NCBI GenBank assembly: GCA_003135495.1
Contig: PLBX01000010.1
Span: 2,957-8,390 of the forward strand
DNA: 5,434 bases
Direction: 5' to 3'
Origin: Acidobacteriaceae bacterium
Lineage (GTDB): Bacteria > Acidobacteriota > Terriglobia > Terriglobales > Acidobacteriaceae
Shown here: piece after piece, positions 1 to 4,493 of the stretch
Numbering within the stretch: position 1 is the first letter of the stretch
Layout: each line of letters begins with the position of its first letter
The notes under the pieces: model-generated
Databases searched by the model: none
Told to the model about the DNA's origin: nothing
Seen by the model: only the letters and a program-made list of their open reading frames with translations
Made by a program: the position numbers and the translations under genes

Positions 1-123
1 CGCGGATCGATTGCCGTGGCGGTTGAATACGGCTACCGTCCCTTGGAAAAGAAAATCGCAGAGTTAAAGCAGCATACTGTCACCGGGGCCTCTCTCAATC
101 TGGGCGGCTCAAAGCCCAACTAA
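1..123 (+). CDS. C-terminal end of an unrecognised protein (partial)
   Basis: Reading frame 1 is open from the window edge to a TAA at 121-123 and gives the last 40 residues of a protein whose start lies outside the window. The visible tail contains a short hydrophobic strand followed by EYGYRPLEKKIAELKQH, which looks like a final beta-strand and an amphipathic helix, then a flexible Ser/Gly/Asn-rich end. A strand-Glu-helix ending of this kind would fit the last beta/alpha unit of a TIM barrel such as the sugar phosphate isomerase/epimerase family. That is only a shape-based guess, and no family motif is present. It stops 31 nt upstream of the esterase gene on the same strand, so the two are probably co-transcribed. 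The open frame, codon composition and following ribosome site support it being real. Confidence 0.6.
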   Translation, partial: RGSIAVAVEYGYRPLEKKIAELKQHTVTGASLNLGGSKPN

Positions 124-154
124 GCATTGCAGCGAAGGTTGCCGGAGGGCACGC

Positions 155-1051
155 ATGAAGACCATTTTCATCGCATGTTTAGCTTTGTCCAGCCTAGTCG
201 CGTATGGCCAACATTCTGACCCGGTTTTTGAATGGGCCGTCGCCGCCTCGGGATACAGCTACCATCCCAACATTGTTTATAAGAGGGCGAACGGCCAGGA
301 CATCAAACTTGACGTGATTTCCATTGACCCGCCGAGTCAGTCCCGGCCCACTCTGCTGTATATCTACGGCGGGGGCTGGGTCAATGGCACTAAGGGAAGC
401 GTGACGCTGGCTCCTCTCCCGTATCTTGCCCGGGGTATGAATGCAGTCGTCATTGACTATCGCCTGGCAGACAATGGCTTGGCGCCGGCTGCGGTGGAAG
501 ACTGCCGCTGCGCCTTTCGCTGGATCTACACCCATGCCAAAGAGTATGGCTTCGATACCAGCAAGATAGTAGTGGCAGGCGAATCCGCGGGTGGCCACCT
601 TGCGCTAATAACAGCGATGCTGGATGCTAGCGCGGGATTCGACAACGAATGCCCGGCGAAGGATGGCGATGCGCCCCTCAAAGCCGCAGCTGTGGTGTCC
701 TATTCCGGGCCCACCGATGTCGCCGACATGCTGGAGGGACCAAATCAACGGTGGTATGCGGTGAAGTGGTTCGGTAGCCTCCCTAACCGCGTGGACCTCG
801 CGCGCCGTCTGTCGCCAGTGAACTACGCTCGCCCCGGGCTTCCGCCTATCATTCTGGTGCACGGTGACAGCGATCCCCACGTCCCGTACGCACAAGCGGT
901 GCGCTTGAAGGAAGCTCTTGATCACGCCGGAGACCCCAATCAGCTCATTACGCTCCATGGCCCGATTCATGGATGGGCGGTTGAAAAGGAGTTGAACGTC
1001 GAAGAGCAGGTGTTTGACATGCTAACGAAGTACGGAGTTTTTGCGCACTAA
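155..1051 (+). CDS. Secreted alpha/beta-hydrolase esterase (BD-FAE/HSL-like)
   Basis: This 298-residue protein is a serine esterase of the alpha/beta-hydrolase fold, most like the BD-FAE / hormone-sensitive-lipase carboxylesterases. Residues 1 to about 19 form a signal peptide (K2, hydrophobic IFIACLALSSLVA, then AYGQ), so it should act in the periplasm or outside the cell. YGGGW at 71-75 is the oxyanion-hole motif, with Tyr where many relatives have His. GESAGG at 142-147 is the nucleophile elbow with Ser144. HGDSDPHVP at 236-244 supplies the likely acid Asp240, and His272 in GPIHGW completes the triad. The start is supported by GGAGG at 144-148, six nt before the ATG. Relatives de-esterify plant polysaccharides, hydrolyse small esters or open lactones; the substrate here cannot be read from sequence. 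It lies between a partial gene and a sugar-acid-type operon, which suggests release of a substrate for that operon. The family call is firm and the substrate open. Confidence 0.88.
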   Translation: MKTIFIACLALSSLVAYGQHSDPVFEWAVAASGYSYHPNIVYKRANGQDIKLDVISIDPPSQSRPTLLYIYGGGWVNGTKGSVTLAPLPYLARGMNAVVIDYRLADNGLAPAAVEDCRCAFRWIYTHAKEYGFDTSKIVVAGESAGGHLALITAMLDASAGFDNECPAKDGDAPLKAAAVVSYSGPTDVADMLEGPNQRWYAVKWFGSLPNRVDLARRLSPVNYARPGLPPIILVHGDSDPHVPYAQAVRLKEALDHAGDPNQLITLHGPIHGWAVEKELNVEEQVFDMLTKYGVFAH

Positions 1052-1079
1052 GTTTGACACACGGGTAAGCTCCAAACTT
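1050..1079 (+). other. Stem-loop overlapping the esterase stop codon
   Basis: AAGTTTG at 1050-1056 is perfectly complementary in inverted order to CAAACTT at 1073-1079, giving a 7-bp stem around a 16-nt loop. It starts inside the esterase stop codon. The stem is AT-rich and is followed by TCTAGG rather than a run of T, so it is at best a weak terminator or a 3'-end-protecting hairpin. A regulatory role for the downstream operon is equally possible. Confidence 0.3.
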
Positions 1080-1091
1080 TCTAGGAACATT

Positions 1092-1107
1092 GCGGGAGAA
1101 TCTCCGC
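1092..1107. promoter_or_regulatory. Near-palindrome upstream of SDR operon (candidate operator)
   Basis: GCGGGAGAATCTCCGC reads almost the same on both strands: GGAGA at 1095-1099 mirrors TCTCC at 1101-1105, and GCG/CGC flanks also pair if one G is bulged. It lies 65 nt before the SDR start codon in the only sizeable gap upstream of that operon. Its size and position suit a repressor-binding site for a catabolic operon, but no regulator gene is in the window to match it with. The role is inferred. Confidence 0.3.
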
Positions 1108-1116
1108 CAGTCTTAC

Positions 1117-1145
1117 TGCCACTCTCATGCGAAGCAAAAGTGGCA
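1117..1145. promoter_or_regulatory. 7-bp inverted repeat in SDR operon leader
   Basis: TGCCACT at 1117-1123 is the exact reverse complement of AGTGGCA at 1139-1145, separated by 15 nt. It ends 27 nt before the SDR start codon and 19 nt before its GAGG ribosome site. It could form an mRNA leader hairpin or be a second half of an operator region with the palindrome at 1092-1107. A chance repeat of this size is possible in a 121-nt gap. Confidence 0.25.
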
Positions 1146-1172
1146 AGAGCAATTGATTGACCGAGGTCTGAA

Positions 1173-1886
1173 ATGCCGTCTAGGGGACAGGTGGTCATTA
1201 CCGGTGGAGCGCGCGGGATCGGCTTTGGCATCGCGAGGGCGATGCTGGATGCGGGCTACCATGTCACCGTGACGGGGCTCTCCGGCGAGGAGGTCGCCGC
1301 CGTACCCCATGACAAGTGCCTTTCGGCCGTCAGGCTCGATGTCACCAGACCGGAGTCGATCGCGGATGTGATGGCTCGCTTCGACAAACTTGCCGCGCTG
1401 ATTAATTGTGCCGGCGTGATCTTTCGAGATGGTGCCGAATACGAGATCAGCACATTTCAAAGGGTCATTGACGTCAATCTCACCGGAACCATGCGCATGT
1501 GTGTCGCCGCTCGCCCGAAGCTCGCGCGTGCGGGCGGCACAATTGTCAATACCGCGTCGATGCTCTCATTTTTCGGCGGCCCGCTAGTGCCTGCCTATAC
1601 TGCCTCGAAGGGCGGTGTCATGCAATTGACGAAGTCTCTGGCCGTTGCCTGGGCGCCGGACGGCATTAGGGTCAATGCCATTGCTCCCGGTTGGATCGCG
1701 ACTGAGATGACCCACAGTCTGGTCGCGGATGACACGCGATTTGCCAGCATCGTTGGACGCACTCCGCTCAAGCGCTGGGGCGAGCCTGCTGACGTTGGTG
1801 GAGCCGTCGTCTTCCTTTGTTCCGAGGCGGCGCGCTTCGTCACCGGCGCGATATTACCCATCGACGGCGGCTATGCCGCAGCGTGA
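1173..1886 (+). CDS. Short-chain dehydrogenase/reductase (SDR)
   Basis: This 237-residue protein is a classical SDR oxidoreductase that should oxidise or reduce a hydroxyl or carbonyl with NAD(P). All core motifs are intact: TGGARGIG at 10-17 binds the cofactor, NCAG is at 78-81, Asn102 is in the structural and proton-relay position, Ser129 lies in NTAS, and Tyr142-x3-Lys146 form the catalytic pair. The C-terminal GAILPIDGGYA is the usual SDR ending. No Asp is visible at the end of the second strand (VTVTGLS), so an NAD preference is not evident and NADP is possible. The protein is slightly shorter than the usual 245-255 because the region after the second strand is trimmed. GAGG at 1164-1167 supports the start. 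It is the first gene of a tight operon, 16 nt before the cupin gene. SDRs beside sugar-acid dehydratases often oxidise a sugar, an aldonate or a 2-keto-3-deoxy acid. The exact substrate is unknown. Confidence 0.9.
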   Translation: MPSRGQVVITGGARGIGFGIARAMLDAGYHVTVTGLSGEEVAAVPHDKCLSAVRLDVTRPESIADVMARFDKLAALINCAGVIFRDGAEYEISTFQRVIDVNLTGTMRMCVAARPKLARAGGTIVNTASMLSFFGGPLVPAYTASKGGVMQLTKSLAVAWAPDGIRVNAIAPGWIATEMTHSLVADDTRFASIVGRTPLKRWGEPADVGGAVVFLCSEAARFVTGAILPIDGGYAAA

Positions 1887-1890
1887 TATA

Positions 1891-1896
1891 AGGAGG
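1891..1896 (+). promoter_or_regulatory. Strong ribosome binding site that sets the cupin start
   Basis: AGGAGG, a near-perfect Shine-Dalgarno sequence, sits six nt before ATG 1903. The same frame is open back to an ATG at 1729 inside the SDR gene, which would add 58 residues. Those residues are Ser/Arg-rich, lie wholly in another frame of the conserved SDR C-terminus and have no equivalent site, so 1903 is preferred. Confidence 0.85.
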
Positions 1897-1902
1897 TCGA
1901 TC

Positions 1903-2454
1903 ATGACAGATGTCAGTATCAACCGGTCAGATCTGGCGCGGGACGAGGCCCGGGCGCGTATTCCCTACCGGTATCCGCAACCCAAGGAAGGGGCTCCCGA
2001 ACTTGTCGTCCCCCATGCGATCCCGCAGGACGAGCGGCTATGGGTGCCGCAGCAAGAGAACGTCTGGTTTCGCCCGCTCTGTCTTTCAGCAACCCGTGGC
2101 TATTGGATGAATCTTCTGCGCGTACGCAAATCCGGCGTCCTTTCCCGACATCGCCATCCGCAGCCCGTCCACGGCTTCGTGTTGAAGGGTAGCTGGCATT
2201 ATCTGGAGCACGACTGGACTGCTACCGAAGGATCTTATGTTTACGAGGCTCCCGGCGAAACGCACACGCTCGTGGTCGAGCCCGATGTCCCGGAAATGAT
2301 CACGCTGTTTCAGGTGAATGGAGCCATGATCTACGTCGATCCCGACGGGGCAGTGCTCGGCTATGAAGATGTGTTTACAAAAATCGATCTTTGCCGCCGG
2401 CACTTCACTGCCGCGGGACTCGGCGAGAACTTTGTGGAGCAGTTCATTCGCTGA
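1903..2454 (+). CDS. Cupin, 2,4'-dihydroxyacetophenone dioxygenase family
   Basis: This 183-residue single-domain cupin resembles the 2,4'-dihydroxyacetophenone dioxygenase family, iron enzymes that use O2 to split the C-C bond between a carbonyl and a hydroxymethyl carbon. Residues 47-125 hold the barrel, with WVPQQENVWFRPL at 47-59, RHRHPQPVHGFVLKG at 82-96 and PGETH at 117-121. His83, His85 and His121 match the three metal-binding histidines of the family. The canonical cupin Glu after HxH is replaced by His90, and Glu102 in HYLEHD is a candidate carboxylate ligand. There is no signal peptide, so it is cytoplasmic. It lies 16 nt after the SDR and 21 nt before the dehydratase, clearly in one operon. 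The true substrate may be a keto acid or hydroxy-ketone of that pathway and not an aromatic ketone. A non-catalytic or isomerase cupin cannot be excluded. Family membership is fairly firm and the reaction inferred. Confidence 0.75.
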   Translation: MTDVSINRSDLARDEARARIPYRYPQPKEGAPELVVPHAIPQDERLWVPQQENVWFRPLCLSATRGYWMNLLRVRKSGVLSRHRHPQPVHGFVLKGSWHYLEHDWTATEGSYVYEAPGETHTLVVEPDVPEMITLFQVNGAMIYVDPDGAVLGYEDVFTKIDLCRRHFTAAGLGENFVEQFIR

Positions 2455-2475
2455 AGCGGAGGAGCGACAAACGAG

Positions 2476-4206
2476 ATGACTGATAAGAAATTCGAGTATC
2501 GATCCGCAGCCTGGTTTGGAAAGCTGGATAAGGACGGGTTTGTCCACCGGTCCCACATGCGGAACCAGGGTTTGCCAGACCACGTCTTCGACGGACGGCC
2601 CATCATCGGGATCTGTAATACATGGTCCGAACTTACACCGTGCAATGCGCATCTGCGGGAAATTGCCGAACGGGTCAAACGCGGCGTCTGGGAGAATGGG
2701 GGCTTTCCTGTGGAGTTTCCGGTTACTTCCACCGGCGAGTCCAACATGCGTCCCACCGCGATGTTGTTCCGCAATCTGGTCAGCATGGATGTCGAGGAGT
2801 CGATTCGGGCAAATCCAGTGGATGGCGTCGTTCTTCTATGTGGCTGCGACAAGACCACGCCCGCCCTGGTCATGGGGGCGGCCAGTTGCGATGTCCCCGC
2901 CCTGGTCGTTTCGGGCGGACCAATGCTCAATGGCAAGTACCAGGGCAAGGACATCGGCTCCGGCACAGATCTGTGGCGCTTCAGCGAGCAACTTAAGATT
3001 GGCGCCATAAACCAGCGAGCCTTCATGGAAGTCGAAAGCTGTATCGCACGTTCGGCGGGGCACTGCATGACCATGGGAACCGCTTCAACCATGGCCTCGA
3101 TGGTCGAAGCGCTGGGTCTGGCACTCCCGCACAACGCAGCCATTCCGGCGGTGGATTCTCGTCGTCTTGTTCTTGCCCACACAGCCGGCCGTCGCATTGT
3201 CGAAATGGTGCGCGAGGATCTGCGTATCTCGAAGATTCTCACTCGCAAAGCATTCGAGAATGCAATTCGCGTGAACGGAGCCGTGGGTGGCTCGACAAAT
3301 GCAGTCATTCATCTACTGGCTATTGCCGGCCGTATCGGTGTAAAGCTCGTCCTCGATGACTGGGACCGATTGGGCCGAAACATACCCACTCTCGTGGACC
3401 TTATGCCTTCGGGCCGATTCCTGATGGAAGATTTCTATTATGCGGGAGGCCTACCGGCGGTCATTCGTAGCTTGGCCGAGCAAGACTTGATCCATCGCGA
3501 TGCTTTGACTGTAAATGGTAAGACCATCTGGGAGAACTGTCAGGACTCCCCCAATTGGGACCAGGAAGTAATTCGTCCATTTCAGCGTCCGGTCGTCGAA
3601 CACGGCGGTATCGCGGTGCTGCGGGGCAACCTGGCGCCTGAGGGCGCCGTGCTCAAGCCTTCAGCAGCATCGCCGCATCTCTTGTGTCATCGCGGACGGG
3701 CGGTGGTGTTCGAAAACATCGAGCACTATAAAGAGCGCATCAACGACCCCGCATTGGACGTCGATGAGAGCTGCATTCTCGTACTGAAGAACTGCGGGCC
3801 CAAGGGTTATCCTGGGATGGCCGAAGTCGGCAATATGGGCTTGCCACCGAAAGTGTTGAAACGCGGCGTCACCGATATGGTGCGAATTTCAGACGCCCGC
3901 ATGAGCGGGACTGCATTCGGAACAGTTGTGCTCCACGTGTGTCCGGAAGCAGCGGTCGGCGGAAGTTTGGCGCTCGTGCGTGACGGCGATCTGATCGAGC
4001 TCGATGTCGAGAAGCGTCTGCTGCATTTGGAAGTGTCCGAAGAAGTACTAGCCCATCGGCGCGCCGAATGGCGTGTGCCTGAGGCTGAAATGGAGGGCGG
4101 GTATCAACAGCTTTATGTTCAGCACGTTACGCAGGCCAGTGTGGGTGCCGACTTCGATTTTCTGGTCGGTTGTCGCGGCCACGCGGTTCGGCGTGAATCT
4201 CATTAG
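2476..4206 (+). CDS. IlvD/EDD-family Fe-S sugar-acid dehydratase (copy 1)
   Basis: This 576-residue protein is a full-length IlvD/EDD dehydratase of the pentonate/hexonate branch, which removes water from a sugar acid to give a 2-keto-3-deoxy acid. The length fits L-arabinonate and D-xylonate dehydratases (about 580-600). Cys56 (TPCN), Cys124 (GCDKT) and Cys197 (GHCMTMGTAST) are the expected [2Fe-2S] ligands. Glu88, Asp125 and Lys126 match the Mg site, whose Lys is carbamylated in studied relatives. Ser477 in SDARMSGTA matches the catalytic serine alkoxide. The C-terminal domain has KNCGPKGYPGMAEVGNM at 438-454, and the protein ends in RESH as relatives do, so it is complete. GGAGGAG at 2458-2464 precedes the start by 11 nt. 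It is the third gene of the operon. True branched-chain IlvD is unlikely given the arabinonate-type motifs. The substrate is unknown: arabinonate, xylonate, galactonate, fuconate and similar acids are all possible. The TAG stop overlaps a downstream repeat. Confidence 0.93.
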   Translation: MTDKKFEYRSAAWFGKLDKDGFVHRSHMRNQGLPDHVFDGRPIIGICNTWSELTPCNAHLREIAERVKRGVWENGGFPVEFPVTSTGESNMRPTAMLFRNLVSMDVEESIRANPVDGVVLLCGCDKTTPALVMGAASCDVPALVVSGGPMLNGKYQGKDIGSGTDLWRFSEQLKIGAINQRAFMEVESCIARSAGHCMTMGTASTMASMVEALGLALPHNAAIPAVDSRRLVLAHTAGRRIVEMVREDLRISKILTRKAFENAIRVNGAVGGSTNAVIHLLAIAGRIGVKLVLDDWDRLGRNIPTLVDLMPSGRFLMEDFYYAGGLPAVIRSLAEQDLIHRDALTVNGKTIWENCQDSPNWDQEVIRPFQRPVVEHGGIAVLRGNLAPEGAVLKPSAASPHLLCHRGRAVVFENIEHYKERINDPALDVDESCILVLKNCGPKGYPGMAEVGNMGLPPKVLKRGVTDMVRISDARMSGTAFGTVVLHVCPEAAVGGSLALVRDGDLIELDVEKRLLHLEVSEEVLAHRRAEWRVPEAEMEGGYQQLYVQHVTQASVGADFDFLVGCRGHAVRRESH

Positions 4207-4226
4207 TTCTGACATAATGTCGGTGT
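4205..4226 (+). repeat. Direct repeat unit 1 with palindromic core
   Basis: This 22-nt unit contains TGACATAATGTCGGTGT and recurs exactly at 4234-4255. Its core GACAT-A-ATGTC is an inverted repeat. The first two bases belong to the TAG stop of the dehydratase gene. Tandem copies of such a unit are typical of the ends of some insertion sequences, for example the multiple terminal repeats of IS21-type elements, but no transposase is present, so the assignment is inferred. Confidence 0.85.
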
Positions 4227-4233
4227 GTCCTGG

Positions 4234-4255
4234 AGTTCTGACATAATGTCGGTGT
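4234..4255 (+). repeat. Direct repeat unit 2 with palindromic core
   Basis: This is an exact second copy of the 22-nt unit at 4205-4226, offset by 29 nt. The bases after each copy are also similar (GTCCTGG after the first, TCCGG after the second), so the repeated block may be nearly the full 29 nt. It could be a transposon terminal repeat or a pair of operators on the same helix face region. Confidence 0.85.
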
Positions 4256-4283
4256 TCCGGTTCGAAGATATTTGTTTTTAATA

Positions 4284-4318
4284 GGTTGGACTCTTTGTCC
4301 TTGCTGCAAGAGCCAACC
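4284..4318 (+). other. Stem-loop downstream of dehydratase copy 1
   Basis: GGTTGG (4284-4289) pairs with CCAACC (4313-4318) and CTCTT (4291-4295) with AAGAG (4308-4312). This gives an 11-bp stem with one bulged A at 4290 and a 12-nt loop. It is 78 nt past the dehydratase stop. T-rich DNA lies before the stem rather than after it, so it does not look like a standard intrinsic terminator for the plus-strand operon. It may be a weak terminator, an mRNA 3'-end hairpin or part of a decayed mobile element. Confidence 0.4.
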
Positions 4319-4356
4319 CAGTCTGCCGCCGCTATCGTTTTGCCTATTTGGTAAAA

Positions 4357-4370
4357 CTTTAGTACTAAAG
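4357..4370. promoter_or_regulatory. Perfect 14-bp palindrome (candidate operator)
   Basis: CTTTAGTACTAAAG is identical on both strands. Its centre AGTACT recurs at 4397-4402, 36 nt further on, where the flanks are less symmetrical. It lies 59 nt upstream of the -35 box of the promoter at 4430-4458, in DNA of about 37% GC. That position suits a transcription factor site controlling the second dehydratase. No cognate regulator is in the window, so the role is inferred. Confidence 0.45.
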
Positions 4371-4374
4371 AATG

Positions 4375-4392
4375 ATGTCAGTAATGTCAGTG
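4375..4392 (+). repeat. Tandem ATGTCAGT repeat upstream of promoter
   Basis: ATGTCAGTA and ATGTCAGTG follow each other directly, a 9-bp tandem repeat. The second copy with its preceding base, AATGTCAGTG, differs at one position from AATGTCGGTG in the two repeat units at 4205-4226 and 4234-4255. These may therefore be diverged relatives of the same element end or binding site. Confidence 0.6.
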
Positions 4393-4408
4393 AGATAGTA
4401 CTGATATT
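4383..4408. promoter_or_regulatory. Inverted repeat 22 nt upstream of the -35 box
   Basis: AATGTCAGT at 4383-4391 pairs with ACTGATATT at 4400-4408 over nine positions, with one G-T wobble and an 8-nt spacer containing AGTAC. It overlaps the tandem ATGTCAGT repeat and ends 21 bases before the -35 box. That placement would suit an activator or repressor site for the promoter of the second dehydratase. The function is inferred from position. Confidence 0.35.
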
Positions 4409-4429
4409 TATTTCATTATGAACTAACTC

Positions 4430-4458
4430 TTGACATCACGAAATCTCCGCTGTATACA
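4430..4458 (+). promoter_or_regulatory. Sigma70-like promoter for second dehydratase
   Basis: TTGACA at 4430-4435 is a perfect -35 box. After a 17-bp spacer comes TATACA at 4453-4458, which matches the -10 consensus at four of six positions. Transcription should start near 4465, giving a leader of about 30 nt before ATG 4494. The upstream DNA is AT-rich, which also helps promoter function. Bacteria with other consensus boxes may use it differently. Confidence 0.6.
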
Positions 4459-4493
4459 CTGACTTCGTCTATTCGGGTAATTGGAAAGCTATC

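Noticed and set aside
1054..1083. Possible promoter with TTGACA at 1054-1059
   Set aside because: At spacings of 16 to 19 bp the best -10 candidates (CTTTCT, TTTCTA) match only two of six consensus positions, and the -35 lies inside a stem-loop at the esterase stop codon.
1729..1902. N-terminal extension of the cupin frame overlapping the SDR gene
   Set aside because: ATG 1903 has an excellent AGGAGG site and the extension is a low-complexity out-of-frame reading of the SDR C-terminus.
2361..3308. Long minus-strand open frame of 315 codons opposite the cupin end and dehydratase
   Set aside because: It is antisense to conserved Fe-S dehydratase sequence, its translation has no recognisable motif and is Arg/Ser/Pro-rich, as expected for a shadow of GC-rich coding DNA.
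4127..4309. Small minus-strand open frame across the repeat region
   Set aside because: It spans the dehydratase 3' end and both direct repeats, lacks any recognisable motif, and most of its content is reverse-complement repeat sequence.
4284..4330. Stem-loop as a strong intrinsic terminator
   Set aside because: No T-run follows the stem on either strand, so only a weak or different role is supported.
4205..4392. CRISPR array
   Set aside because: Only two exact 22-nt repeats with a 7-nt separation are present, which is far too short for spacers, and there are no cas genes.
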